A stretch of 64,000 nt of DNA, taken from NCBI GenBank assembly GCA_037042915.1, contig CM073199.1:2790001-2854000 (forward strand). The letters run 5' to 3'. Each line of letters opens with the position of its first letter. Within the stretch, counting starts at the first letter, position 1. The notes beneath the pieces were generated by a model that saw nothing but the letters and a program-made list of their open reading frames with translations, had not been told where the DNA came from and did not search any database. A program made the position numbers and the translations under genes. This DNA is from Auricularia sp. M13. Taxonomy: Eukaryota > Basidiomycota > Agaricomycetes > Auriculariales > Auriculariaceae. Positions 45,601 to 60,300 of this stretch are shown here, piece by piece.

Positions 45601-48600
45601 CCTGTCTGCAGCGGAGACCCCAGGCAATGTCTGGAATTGCTGTTGCTTTCTCGCAGCATCGACGGCAGACGATCTGCCCAGCGAGCGTGGCCTGACCATG
45701 TCGCATTACAATGTGTTTTCTCACCGTCAGGGATCATCTGAATTCACTAGCCACCACTCCTGTCTGCAGCGGAGACCCCAGACAATGTCTGGAATTGCTG
45801 CTGCTTTCTCGCACCATCAAAGGCAGACGATCTGCCCAGCGAGCGTGGCCTGACCGCTTAGCATTACAATGAGGTTTCTCACCGTCAGGGATCATTTGAA
45901 TTCACTAGACACCACTCCTGTCTGCAGCGGAGACCCCAGGCAATGTCTAGAATTGCTGTTGCTTTCTCGCAGCATCGACGGCAGACGATCTGCCTAGCGA
46001 GCATGGCCTGACCATGTCGCATTACAATGTGTTTTCTCACCGTCAGGGATCATCTGAATTCACTAGCCACCACTCCGGTCTGCAGCGGAGACCCCAGACA
46101 ATGTCTAGAATTGCTGTTGCTTTCTCGCACCATCAAAGGCAGACGATCTGCCTAGCGAGCGTGGCCTGACCATGTCGCATTACAATGTGTTTTCTCACCT
46201 TCAGGGATCATCTGAATTCACTAGACACCACTCCGGTCTGCTCCGGAGACCCCAGACAATGTCTGGAATTGCTGCTGCTTTCTCGCACCATCAAAGGCAG
46301 ACGATCTGCCCAGCAAGCGTGGCCTGACCGCTTAGCATTACAATGAGGTTTCTCACCGTCAGGGATCATTTGAATTCACTAGACACCACTCCTGTCTGCA
46401 GCGGAGACCCCAGGCAATGTCTGGAATTGCTGTTGCTTTCTCGCACCATCGACGGCAGACGATCTGCCCAGCGAGCGTGGCCTGACCATGTCGCATTACA
46501 ATGTGTTTTCTCACCGTCAGGGATCATCTGAATTCACTAGACACCACTCCAGTCTGCAGCGGAGACCCCAGGCAATGTCTAGAATTGCTGTTGCTTTCTC
46601 GCAGCATCGACGGCAGACGATCTGCCTAGCGAGCATGGCCTGACCATGTCGCATTACAATGTGTTTTCTCACCGTCAGGGATCATCTGAATTCACTAGCC
46701 ACCACTCCGGTCTGCAGCGGAGACCCCAGGCAATGTCTAGAATTGCTGTTGCTTTCTCGCAGCATCAACGGCAGACGATCTGCCTAGCGAGCGTGGCCTG
46801 ACCGCTTAGCATTACAATGAGGTTTCTCACCGTCAGGGATCATTTGAATTCACTAGACACCACTCCTGTCTGCAGCGGAGACCCCAGACAATGTCTAGAA
46901 TTGCTGTTGCTTTCTCGCACCATCAAAGGCAGACGATCTGCCTAGCGAGCGTGGCCTGACCATGTCGCATTACAATGTGTTTTCTCACCTTCAGGGATCA
47001 TCTGAATTCACTAGACACCACTCCGGTCTGCTCCGGAGACCCCAGACAATGTCTGGAATTGCTGCTGCTTTCTCGCACCATCAAAGGCAGACGATCTGCC
47101 CAGCGAGCGTGGCCTGACCGCTTAGCATTACAATGAGGTTTCTCACCGTCAGGGATCATTTGAATTCACTAGACACCACTCCTGTCTGCAGCGGAGACCC
47201 CAGGCAATGTCTGGAATTGCTGTTGCTTTCTCGCACCATCGACGGCAGACGATCTGCCCAGCGAGCGTGGCCTGACCATGTCGCATTACAATGTGTTTTC
47301 TCACCGTCAGGGATCATCTGAATTCACTAGACACCACTCCAGTCTGCAGCGGAGACCCCAGGCAATGTCTAGAATTGCTGTTGCTTTCTCGCAGCATCGA
47401 CGGCAGACGATCTGCCTAGCGAGCATGGCCTGACCATGTCGCATTACAATGTGTTTTCTCACCGTCAGGGATCATCTGAATTCACTAGCCACCACTCCGG
47501 TCTGCAGCGGAGACCCCAGGCAATGTCTAGAATTGCTGTTGCTTTCTCGCAGCATCAACGGCAGACGATCTGCCTAGCGAGCGTGGCCTGACCGCTTAGC
47601 ATTACAATGAGGTTTCTCACCGTCAGGGATCATTTGAATTCACTAGACACCACTCCGGTCTGCAGCGGAGACCCCAGACAATGTCTGGAATTGCTGCTGC
47701 TTTCTCGCACCATCAAAGGCAGACGATCTGCCCAGCGAGCGTGGCCTGACCGCTTAGCATTACAATGAGGTTTCTCACCGTCAGGGATCATTTGAATTCA
47801 CTAGACACCACTCCTGTCTGCAGCGGAGACCCCAGGCAATGTCTGGAATTGCTGTTGCTTTCTCGCACCATCGACGGCAGACGATCTGCCCAGCGAGCGT
47901 GGCCTGACCATGTCGCATTACAATGTGTTTTCTCACCGTCAGGGATCATCTGAATTCACTAGACACCACTCCAGTCTGCAGCGGAGACCCCAGGCAATCT
48001 CTAGAATTGCTGTTGCTTTCTCGCAGCATCGACGGCAGACGATCTGCCTAGCGAGCATGGCCTGACCATGTCGCATTACAATGTGTTTTCTCACCGTCAG
48101 GGATCATCTGAATTCACTAGCCACCACTCTGGTCTGCTCCGGAGACCCCAGACAATGTCTGGAATTGCTGTTGCTTTCTCGCACCATCAAAGGCAGACGA
48201 TCTGCCTAGCGAGCGTGGCCGGACCATGTCGCATTACAATGTGTTTTCTCACCTTCAGGGATCATCTGAATTCACTAGACACCACTCCGGTCTGCTCCGG
48301 AGACCCCAGACAATGTCTGGAATTGCTGCTGCTTTCTCGCACCATCAAAGGCAGACGATCTGCCCAGCGAGCGTGGCCTGACCGCTTAGCATTACAATGA
48401 GGTTTCTCACCGTTAGGGATCATTTGAATTCACTAGACACCACTCCTGTCTGCAGCGGAGACCCCAGGCAATGTCTGGAATTGCTGTTGCTTTCTCGCAC
48501 CATCGACGGCAGACGATCTGCCCAGCGAGCGTGGCCTGACCATGTCGCATTACAATGTGTTTTCTCACCGTCAGGGATCATCTGAATTCACTAGACACCA

Positions 48601-49000
48601 CTCCAGTCTGCAGCGGAGACCCCAGGCAATGTCTAGAATTGCTGTTGCTTTCTCGCAGCATCGACGGCAGACGATCTGCCTAGCGAGCATGGCCTGACCA
48701 TGTCGCATTACAATGTGTTTTCTCACCGTCAGGGATCATCTGAATTCACTAGCCACCACTCCGGTCTGCAGCGGAGACCCCAGGCAATGTCTAGAATTGC
48801 TGTTGCTTTCTCGCACCATCAAAGGCAGACGATCTGCCCAGCGAGCGTGGCCTGACCGCTTAGCATTACAATGAGGTTTCTCACCGTCAGGGATCATTTG
48901 AATTCACTAGACACCACTCCTGTCTGCAGCGGAGACCCCAGACAATGTCTGGAATTGCTGTTGCTTTCTCGCACCATCAAAGGCAGACGATCTGCCTAGC
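33700..49000. repeat. 7-monomer higher-order repeat (1106 bp, 5+2)
   Basis: Monomers with the ATGAGGTTTCTCACC variant that also retain the downstream TCTGGAATTGCTGTT form recur at 40340, 41446 and 42552, and at 44131, 45237 and 46343, each exactly 1106 bp (7 x 158) apart. A second series (44447, 45553) has the same period, giving alternating 316- and 790-bp steps. On the left, 35126 to 36232 and 35916 to 37022 show it too. Regularity fades toward both sides, where 632-bp (4-monomer) steps appear. Confidence 0.85.
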
Positions 49001-49949
49001 GAGCGTGGCCTGACCATGTCGCATTACAATGTGTTTTCTCACCTTCAGGGATCATCTGAATTCACTAGCCACCACTCTGGTCTGCTCCGGAGACCCCAGA
49101 CAATGTCTGGAATTGCTGTTGCTTTCTCGCACCGTCAAAGGCAGACGATCTGCCTAGCGAGCGTGGCCTGACCATGTCGCATCACAATGTGTTTTCTCAC
49201 CTTCAGGGATCATCTGAATTCACTAGCCACCACTCTGGTCTGCTCCGGAGACCCCAGACAATGTCTGGAATTGCTGTTGCTTTCTCGCACCATCAAAGGC
49301 AGACGATCTGCCTAGCGAGCGTGGCCTGACCATGTCGCATTACAATGTGTTTTCTCACCTTCAGGGATCATCTGAATTCACTAGACACCACTCCGGTCTG
49401 CTCCGGAGACCCCAGACAATGTCTAGAATTGCTGTTGCTTTCTCGCACCATCGACGGCAGACGATCTGCCCAGCGAGCGTGGCCTGACCATGTCGCATTA
49501 CAATGTGTTTTCTCACCTTCAGGGATCATCTGAATTCACCAGACACCACTCCGGTCTGCTCCGGAGACCCCAGACAATGCCTGGAATTGCTGCTGCTTTC
49601 TCGCACCATCAAAGGCAGACGATCTGCCCAGCGAGCGTGGCCTGACCGCTTAGCATTACAATGAGGTTTCTCACCGTCAGGGATCATTTGAATTCACTAG
49701 ACACCACTCCTGTCTGCAGCGGAGACCCCAGACAATGTCTGGAATTGCTGCTGCTTTCTCGCACCATCAAAGGCAGACGATCTGCCTAGCGAGCATGGCC
49801 TGACCATGTCGCATTACAATGTGTTTTCTCACCGTCAGGGATCATCTGAATTCACTAGCCACCACTCTGGTCTGCTCCGGAGACCCCAGACAATGTCTGG
49901 AATTGCTGTTGCTTTCTCGCACCATCAAAGGCAGACGATCTGCCCAGCG

Positions 49950-52900
49950 AGCGTGGCCTGACCGCTTAGCATTACAATGAGGTTTCTCACCGTCAGGGAT
50001 CATTTGAATTCACTAGACACCACTCCTGTCTGCAGCGGAGACCCCAGACAATGTCTAGAATTGCTGTTGCTTTCTCGCACCATCAAAGGCAGACGATCTG
50101 CCTAGCGAGCGTGGCCTGACCTCTTAGCATTACAGTGTGTTTCCTCACCGTCAGGGGTCATCCGAATTCACTAGACACCACTCCGGTCTGCTGCGGAGGC
50201 CCCAGGCAATGTCTGGAATTGCTGTTGCTTTCTCGCACCATCGACGGCAGACGATCTGCCCAGCGAGCGTGGCCTGACCGCTTAGCATTACAATGAGGTT
50301 TCTCACCGTCAGGGATCATTTGAATTCACTAGACACCACTCCTGTCTGCAGCGGAGACCCCAGACAATGTCTGGAATTGCTGCTGCTTTCTCGCACCATC
50401 AAAGGCAGACGATCTGCCTAGCGAGCATGGCCTGACCATGTCGCATTACAATGTGTTTTCTCACCGTCAGGGATCATCTGAATTCACTAGCCACCACTCT
50501 GGTCTGCTCCGGAGACCCCAGACAATGTCTGGAATTGCTGCTGCTTTCTCGCACCATCAAAGGCAGACGATCTGCCTAGCGAGCATGGCCTGACCATGTC
50601 GCACTACAATGTGTTTTCTCACCGTCAGGGATCATCTGAATTCACTAGCCACCACTCTGGTCTGCTCCGGAGACCCCAGACAATGTCTGGAATTGCTGTT
50701 GCTTTCTCGCAGCATCGACGGCAGACGATCTGCCTAGCGAGCGTGGCCTGACCATGTCGCATTACAATGTGTTTTCTCACCTTCAGGGATCATCTGAATT
50801 CACTAGCCACCACTCCGGTCTGCTCCGGAGACCCCAGACAATGTCTGGAATTGCTGCTGCTTTCTCGCACCATCAAAGGCAGACGATCTGCCCAGCGAGC
50901 GTGGCCTGACCGCTTAGCATTACAATGAGGTTTCTCACCGTCAGGGATCATTTGAATTCACTAGACACCACTCCTGTCTGCAGCGGAGACCCCAGACAAT
51001 GTCTAGAATTGCTGTTGCTTTCTCGCACCATCAAAGGCAGACGATCTGCCTAGCGAGCGTGGCCTGACCATGTCGCATTACAATGTGTTTTCTCACCTTC
51101 AGGGATCATCTGAATTCACTAGACACCACTCCGGTCTGCTCCGGAGACCCCAGACAATGTCTGGAATTGCTGCTGCTTTCTCGCACCATCAAAGGCAGAC
51201 GATCTGCCCAGCGAGCGTGGCCTGACCGCTTAGCATTACAATGTGGTTTCTCACCGTCAGGGATCATTTGAATTCACTAGACACCACTCCTGTCTGCAGC
51301 GGAGACCCCAGGCAATGTCTGGAATTGCTGTTGCTTTCTCGCACCATCGACGGCAGACGATCTGCCTAGCGAGCATGGCCTGACCATGTCGCATTACAAT
51401 GTGTTTTCTCACCGTCAGGGATCATCTGAATTCACTAGCCACCACTCTGGTCTGCTCCGGAGACCCCAGACAATGTCTAGAATTGCTGTTGCTTTCTCGC
51501 ACCATCGACGGCAGACGATCTGCCCAGCGAGCGTGGCCTGACCGCTTAGCATTACAATGTGTTTTCTCACCTTCAGGGGTCATCTGAATTCACTAGACAC
51601 CACTCCAGTCTGCTGCGGAGACCCCAGGCAATTTGTGGAATTGCTGTTGCTTTCTCGCACCATCGACGGCAGACGATCTGCCCAGCGAGCATGGCCTGAC
51701 CATGTCGCATTACAATGTGTTTTCTCACCGTCAGGGATCATCTGAATTCACTAGCCACCACTCTGGTCTGCTCCGGAGACCCCAGACAATGTCTGGAATT
51801 GCTGTTGCTTTCTCGCACCATCAAAGGCAGACGATCTGCCTAGCGAGCATGGCCTGACCATGTCGCATTACAATGTGTTTTCTCACCGTCAGGGATCATC
51901 TGAATTCACTAGCCACCACTCTGGTCTGCTCCGGAGACCCCAGACAATGTCTAGAATTGCTGTTGCTTTCTCGCACCATCGACGGCAGACGATCTGCCCA
52001 GCGAGCGTGGCCTGACCATGTCGCATTACAATGTGTTTTCTCACCTTCAGGGATCATCTGAATTCACTAGACACCACTCCGGTCTGCTCCGGAGACCCCA
52101 GACAATGTCTGGAATTGCTGCTGCTTTCTCGCACCATCAAAGGCAGACGATCTGCCCAGCGAGCGTGGCCTGACCGCTTAGCATTACAATGAGGTTTCTC
52201 ACCGTCAGGGATCATTTGAATTCACTAGACACCACTCCTGTCTGCAGCGGAGACCCCAGACAATGTCTAGAATTGCTGTTGCTTTCTCGCACCATCAAAG
52301 GCAGACGATCTGCCTAGCGAGCGTGGCCTGACCTCTTAGCATTACAGTGTGTTTCCTCACCGTCAGGGGTCATCCGAATTCACTAGACACCACTCCGGTC
52401 TGCTGCGGAGGCCCCAGGCAATGTCTGGAATTGCTGTTGCTTTCTCGCACCATCGACGGCAGACGATCTGCCCAGCGAGCGTGGCCTGACCGCTTAGCAT
52501 TACAATGAGGTTTCTCACCGTCAGGGATCATTTGAATTCACTAGACACCACTCCTGTCTGCAGCGGAGACCCCAGACAATGTCTGGAATTGCTGCTGCTT
52601 TCTCGCACCATCAAAGGCAGACGATCTGCCTAGCGAGCATGGCCTGACCATGTCGCATTACAATGTGTTTTCTCACCGTCAGGGATCATCTGAATTCACT
52701 AGCCACCACTCTGGTCTGCTCCGGAGACCCCAGACAATGTCTGGAATTGCTGCTGCTTTCTCGCACCATCAAAGGCAGACGATCTGCCTAGCGAGCATGG
52801 CCTGACCATGTCGCACTACAATGTGTTTTCTCACCGTCAGGGATCATCTGAATTCACTAGCCACCACTCTGGTCTGCTCCGGAGACCCCAGACAATGTCT

Positions 52901-54060
52901 GGAATTGCTGTTGCTTTCTCGCACCATCAAAGGCAGACGATCTGCCTAGCGAGCGTGGCCTGACCATGTCGCATTACAATGTGTTTTCTCACCTTCAGGG
53001 ATCATCTGAATTCACTAGCCACCACTCCGGTCTGCTCCGGAGACCCCAGACAATGTCTGGAATTGCTGCTGCTTTCTCGCACCATCAAAGGCAGACGATC
53101 TGCCCAGCGAGCGTGGCCTGACCGCTTAGCATTACAATGAGGTTTCTCACCGTCAGGGATCATTTGAATTCACTAGACACCACTCCGGTCTGCTCCGGAG
53201 ACCCCAGACAATGTCTGGAATTGCTGCTGCTTTCTCGCACCATCAAAGGCAGACGATCTGCCCAGCGAGCGTGGCCTGACCGCTTAGCATTACAATGTGG
53301 TTTCTCACCGTCAGGGATCATTTGAATTCACTAGACACCACTCCTGTCTGCAGCGGAGACCCCAGGCAATGTCTGGAATTGCTGTTGCTTTCTCGCACCA
53401 TCGACGGCAGACGATCTGCCCAGCGAGCGTGGCCTGACCGCTTAGCATTACAATGTGTTTTCTCACCTTCAGGGATCATCTGAATTCACTAGCCACCACT
53501 CTGGTCTGCTCCGGAGACCCCAGACAATGTCTGGAATTGCTGCTGCTTTCTCGCACCATCAAAGGCAGACGATCTGCCTAGCAAGCATGGCCTGACCATG
53601 TCGCATTACAATGTGTTTTCTCACCGTCAGGGATCATCTGAATTCACTAGCCACCACTCTGGTCTGCTCCGGAGACCCCAGACAATGTCTGGAATTGCTG
53701 CTGCTTTCTCGCACCATCAAAGGCAGACGATCTGCCTAGCGAGCATGGCCTGACCATGTCGCACTACAATGTGTTTTCTCACCGTCAGGGATCATCTGAA
53801 TTCACTAGCCACCACTCTGGTCTGCTCCGGAGACCCCAGACAATGTCTGGAATTGCTGTTGCTTTCTCGCACCATCAAAGGCAGACGATCTGCCTAGCGA
53901 GCGTGGCCTGACCATGTCGCATTACAATGTGTTTTCTCACCTTCAGGGATCATCTGAATTCACTAGCCACCACTCCGGTCTGCAGCGGAGACCCCAGACA
54001 ATGTCTAGAATTGCTGTTGCTTTCTCGCACCATCAAAGGCAGACGATCTGCCTAGCGAGC
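49950..54060. repeat. 14-monomer duplication (2212 bp)
   Basis: A rare monomer (CTCTTAGCATTACAGTG with CAGGGGTCATCCG and GGAGGCCCC) occurs near 50121 and 52333, exactly 2212 bp (14 x 158) apart. The rare GCACTACAAT occurs at 50601 and 52813, also 2212 apart, and once more at 53761 (948 bp, 6 monomers later). The intervening order of variants is the same. Confidence 0.85.
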
Positions 54061-54399
54061 GTGGCCTGACCATGTCGCATTACAATGTGTTTTCTCACCT
54101 TCAGGGATCATCTGAATTCACTAGACACCACTCCGGTCTGCTCCGGAGACCCCAGACAATGTCTGGAATTGCTGCTGCTTTCTCGCACCATCAAAGGCAG
54201 ACGATCTGCCCAGCGAGCGTGGCCTGACCGCTTAGCATTACAATGTGGTTTCTCACCGTCAGGGATCATTTGAATTCACTAGACACCACTCCTGTCTGCA
54301 GCGGAGACCCCAGGCAATGTCTGGAATTGCTGTTGCTTTCTCGCACCATCGACGGCAGACGATCTGCCCAGCGAGCGTGGCCTGACCGCTTAGCATTAC

Positions 54400-57300
54400 A
54401 ATGTGTTTTCTCACCTTCAGTGATCATCTGAATTCACTAGACACCAATCCAGTCTGCTGCGGAGACCCCAGACAATGTCTGGAATTGCTGCTGCTTTCTC
54501 GCAGCATCAACGGCAGACGATCTGCCCAGCGAGCGTGGCCTGACCATGTCGCATTACAATGTGTTTTCTCACCTTCAGGGATCATCTGAATTCACTAGAC
54601 ACCACTCCGGTCTGCTCCGGAGACCCCAGACAATGTCTGGAATTGCTGCTGCTTTCTCGCACCATCGACGGCAGACGATCTGCCCAGCGAGCGTGGCCTG
54701 ACCGCTTAGCATTACAATGTGTTTTCTCACCGTCCGGGATTGTCTGAATTTACTAGACACTACTCCGGTCTGCTGCGGAGACCCCAGACAATGTCTGGAA
54801 TTGCTGTTGCTTTCTCGCAGCATCAACGGCAGACGATCTGCCCAGCGAGCGTGGCCTGACCATGTCGCATTACAATGTGTTTTCTCACCTTCAGGGGTCA
54901 TCTGAATTCACTAGACACCACTCCAGTCTGCTGCGGAGACCCCAGACAATGTCTGGAATTGCTGCTGCTTTCTCGCAGCATCGACGGCAGACGATCTGCC
55001 TAGCGAGCGTGGCCTGACCGCTTAGCATTACAATGTGTTTTCTCACCTTCAGGGGTCATCTGAATTCACTAGACACCACTCCAGTCTGCTGCGGAGACCC
55101 CAGGCAATGTCTAGAATTGCTGTTGCTTTCTCGCAGCATCGACGGCAGACGATCTGCCTAGCGAGCGTGGCCTGACCGCTTAGCATTACAATGTGTTTTC
55201 TCACCTTCAGTGATCATCTGAATTCACTAGACACCACTCCAGTCTGCAGCGGAGACCCCAGACAATGTCTGGAATTGCTGTTGCTTTCTCGCACCATCGA
55301 CGGCAGACGATCTGCCTAGCGCGCGTGGCCTGACCGCTTAGCATTACAATGTGTTTTCTCACCGTCAGGGATCATCTGAATTCACTAGACACCACTCCAG
55401 TCTGCAGCGGAGACCCCAGACACTGTCTGGAATTGCTGTTGCTTTCTCGCACCATCGACGGCAGACGATCTGCCTAGCGCGCGTGGCCTGACCGCTTAGC
55501 ATTACAATGTGTTTTCTCACCGTCAGGGATCATCTGAATTCACTAGACACCACTCCAGTCTGCAGCGGAGACCCCAGACACTGTCTGGAATTGCTGTTGC
55601 TTTCTCGCAGCATCAACGGCAGACGATCTGCCTAGCGAGCGTGGCCTGACCGCTTAGCATTACAATGAGGTTTCTCACCGTCAGGGATCATCTGAATTCA
55701 CTAGACACCACTCCAGTCTGCAGCGGAGACCCCAGACAATGTCTGGAATTGCTGTTGCTTTCTCGCACCATCGACGGCAGACGATCTGCCTAGCGCGCGT
55801 GGCCTGACCGCTTAGCATTACAATGTGTTTTCTCACCGTCAGGGATCATCTGAATTCACTAGACACCACTCCAGTCTGCAGCGGAGACCCCAGACACTGT
55901 CTGGAATTGCCGTTGCTTTCTTGCACCATCGACGGCAGACGATCTGCCTAGCGAGCATGGCCTGACCATGTCGCATTACAATGTGTTTTCTCACCGTCAG
56001 GGATCATCTGCATTCACTAGCCACCACTCCGGTCTGCAGCGGAGACCCCAGACAATGTCTGGAATTGCTGTTGCTTTCTCGCACCATCGACGGCAGACGA
56101 TCTGCCTAGCGCGCGTGGCCTGACCGCTCAGCATTACAATGTGTTTTCTCACCGTCAGGGATCATCTGAATTCACTAGACACCACTCCTGTCTGCAGGGG
56201 AGACCCCAGACAATGCCTGGAATTGCTGTTGCTTTCTCGCAGCATCAACGGCAGACGATCTGCCTAGCGAGCATGGCCTGACCATGTCACATTACAATGT
56301 GTTTTCTCACCTTCAGTGATCATCTGAATTCACTAGACACCACTCCGGTCTGCTGCGGAGACCCCAGGCAATGTCTAGAATTGCTGTTGCTTTCTCGCAG
56401 CATCGACGGCAGACGATGTGCCTAGCGAGCGTGGCCTGACCGTTTAGCATTACCATGTGTTTTCTCACCGTCAGGGATTATCTGAATTTACTAGACACCA
56501 CTCCGGTCTGCTGCGGAGACCCCAGGCAATGTCTGGAATTGCTGTTGCTTTCTTGCACCATCGACGTCAGACGATCTGCCCAGCGAGCGTGGCCTGACCA
56601 TGTCGCATTACAATGTGTTTTCTCACCGTCAGTGATCATCTGAATTCACTAGACACTACTCCGGTCTGCTGCGGAGACCCCAGACAATGTCTGGAATTGC
56701 TGTTGCTTTCTCGCACCATCGACGGCAGACGATCTGCCTAGCGCGCGTGGCCCGACCGCTTAGCATTACAATGTGTTTTCTCACCGTCAGGGATCATCTG
56801 AATTCACTAGACACCACTCCTGTCTGCAGGGGAGACCCCAGACAATGCCTGGAATTGCTGTTGCTTTCTCGCAGCATCAACGGCAGACGATCTGCCTAGC
56901 GAGCATGGCCTGACCATGTCACATTACAATGTGTTTTCTCACCGTCAGGGATCATCTGAATTCACTAGACACTACTCCGGTCTGCTGCGGAGACCCCAGG
57001 CAATGTCTGGAATTGCTGTTGCTTTCTCGCAGCATCGACGGCAGACGATCTGCCTAGCGAGCGTGGCCTGACCGCTTAGCATTACAATGTGTTTTCTCAC
57101 CTTCAGTGATCATCTGAATTCACTAGACACCACTCCGGTCTGCTGCGGAGACCCCAGACAATGTCTGGAATTGCTGTTGCTTTCTCGCACCATCGACGGC
57201 AGACGATCTGCCTAGCGCGCGTGGCCTGACCGCTTAGCATTACAATGTGTTTTCTCACCGTCAGGGATTATCTGAATTTACTAGACACCACTCCGGTCTG

Positions 57301-60300
57301 CTGCGGAGACCCCAGGCAATGTCTGGAATTGCTGTTGCTTTCTTGCACCATCGACGGCAGACGATCTGCCCAGCGAGCGTGGCCTGACCATGTCGCATTA
57401 CAATGTGTTTTCTCACCGTCAGTGATCATCTGAATTCACTAGACACTACTCCGGTCTGCTGCGGAGACCCCAGGCAATGTCTAGAATTGCTGTTGCTTTC
57501 TCGCAGCATCGACGGCAGACGATGTGCCTAGCGAGCGTGGCCTGACCGCTTAGCATTACAATGTGTTTTCTCACCGTCAGGGATTATCTGAATTTACTAG
57601 ACACCACTCCGGTCTGCTGGGGAGACCCCAGGCAATGTCTGGAATTGCTGTTGCTTTCTCGCACCATCGACGGCAGACGATCTGCCCAGCCAGCGTGGCC
57701 TGACCATGTCGCATTACAATGTGTTTTCTCACCGTCAGAGATCATCTGAATTCACTAGACACTACTCCGGTCTGCTGCGGAGACCCCAGGCAATGTCTGG
57801 AATTGCTGTTGCTTTCTCGCAGCATCGACGGCAGACGATCTGCCTAGCGAGCGTGGCCTGACCGCTTAGCATTACAATGTGTTTTCTCACCTTCAGTGAT
57901 CATCTGAATTCACTAGACACCACTCCGGTCTGCTGCGGAGACCCCAGGCAATGTCTAGAATTGCTGTTGCTTTCTCGCAGCATCGACGGCAGACGATGTG
58001 CCTAGCGAGCGTGGCCTGACCATGTCGCATTACAATGTGTTTTCTCACCTTCAGTGATCATCTGAATTCACTTAGCACACAATGTGTTTTCTCACCGTCA
58101 GGGATCATCCAGTCTAGACACCACTCCAGTCTGCAGCGGAGACCCCAGACAATGTCTGGAATTGCTGTGGCTTTCTCGCACCATCGACGGCAGACGATCT
58201 GCCTAGCGAGCGTGGCCTGACCGCTTAGCATTACAATGTGTTTTCTCACCGTCAGGGATCATCTGAATTCACTAGACACCACTCCAGTCTGCAGCGGAGA
58301 CCCCAGACACTGTCTGGAATTGCCGTTGATTTCTTGCACCATCGACGGCAGACGATCTGCCTAGCGAGCGTGGTCTGACCGCTTAGCATTACAATGTGTT
58401 TTCTCACCGTCAGGGATCATCTGAATTCACTAGACACCACTCCTGTCTGCAGGGGAGACCCCAGACAATGCCTGGAATTGCTGTTGCTTTCTCGCAGCAT
58501 CGACGGCAGACGATGTGCCTAGCGAGCGTGGCCTGACCATGTCGCATTACAATGTGTTTTCTCACCGTCAGTGATCATCTGAATTCACTAGACATCACTC
58601 CGGTCTGCAGCGGAGACCCCAGACAATGTCTGGAATTGCTGTTGCTTTCTCGCACCATCGACGGCAGACGATCTGCCTAGCGAGCATGGCCTGACCATGT
58701 CGCATTACAATGTGTTTTCTCACCGTCAGGGATCATCTGAATTCACTAGACACCACTCCAGTCTGCACCGGAGACCCCAGACACTGTCTGGAATTGCCGT
58801 TGCTTTCTTGCACCATCGACGGCAGACGATCTGCCTAGCGAGCATGGCCTGACCATGTCGCATTACAATGTGTTTTCTCACCGTCAGGGATCATCTGCAT
58901 TCACTAGCCACCACTCCGGTCTGCAGCGGAGACCCCAGGCAATGTCTGGAATTGCTGTTGCTTTCTTGCACCATCGACGGCAGACGATCTGCCCAGCCAG
59001 CGTGGCCTGACCATGTCGCATTACAATGTGTTTTCTCACCGTCAGAGATCATCTGAATTCACTAGACACTACTCCGGTCTGCTGCGGAGACCCCAGGCAA
59101 TGTCTGGAATTGCTGTGGCTTTCTCGCACCATCGACGGCAGACGATCTGCCTAGCGAGCGTGGCCTGACCGCTTAGCATTACAATGTGTTTTCTCACCTT
59201 CAGTGATCATCTGAATTCACTAGACACCACTCCGGTCTGCTGCGGAGACCCCAGGCAATGTCTAGAATTGCTGTTGCTTTCTCGCAGCATCGACGGCAGA
59301 CGATGTGCCTAGCGAGCGTGGCCTGACCATGTCGCATTACAATGTGTTTTCTCACCTTCAGTGATCATCTGAATTCACTAGACACCACTCCAGTCTGCAG
59401 CGGAGACCCCAGACAATGTCTGGAATTGCTGTGGCTTTCTCGCACCATCGACGGCAGACGATCTGCCTAGCGAGCGTGGCCTGACCGCTTAGCATTACAA
59501 TGTGTTTTCTCACCGTCAGGGATCATCTGAATTCACTAGACACCACTCCAGTCTGCAGCGGAGACCCCAGACACTGTCTGGAATTGCTGTTGCTTTCTCG
59601 CAGCATCGACGGCAGACGATGTGCCCAGCCAGCGTGGCCTGACCATGTCGCATTACAATGTGTTTTCTCACCGTCAGAGATCATCTGCATTCACTAGCCA
59701 CCACTCCGGTCTGCAGCGGAGACCCCAGGCAATGTCTGGAATTGCTGTTGCTTTCTTGCACCATCGACGGCAGACGATCTGCCCAGCCAGCGTGGCCTGA
59801 CCATGTCGCATTACAATGTGTTTTCTCACCGTCAGAGATCATCTGAATTCACTAGACACTACTCCGGTCTGCTGCGGAGACCCCAGGCAATGTCTGGAAT
59901 TGCTGTGGCTTTCTTGCACCATCGACGGCAGACGATCTGCCTAGCGAGCGTGGTCTGACCGCTTAGCATTACAATGTGTTTTCTCACCGTCAGGGATCAT
60001 CTGAATTCACTAGACACCACTCCTGTCTGCAGGGGAGACCCCAGACAATGCCTGGAATTGCTGTTGCTTTCTCGCAGCATCGACGGCAGACGATGTGCCT
60101 AGCGAGCGTGGCCTGACCATGTCGCATTACAATGTGTTTTCTCACCTTCAGTGATCATCTGAATTCACTAGACACCACTCCAGTCTGCAGCGGAGACCCC
60201 AGACAATGTCTGGAATTGCTGTGGCTTTCTCGCACCATCGACGGCAGACGATCTGCCTGGCGAGCGTGGCATGACCGCTTAGCATTACAATGTGTTTTCT

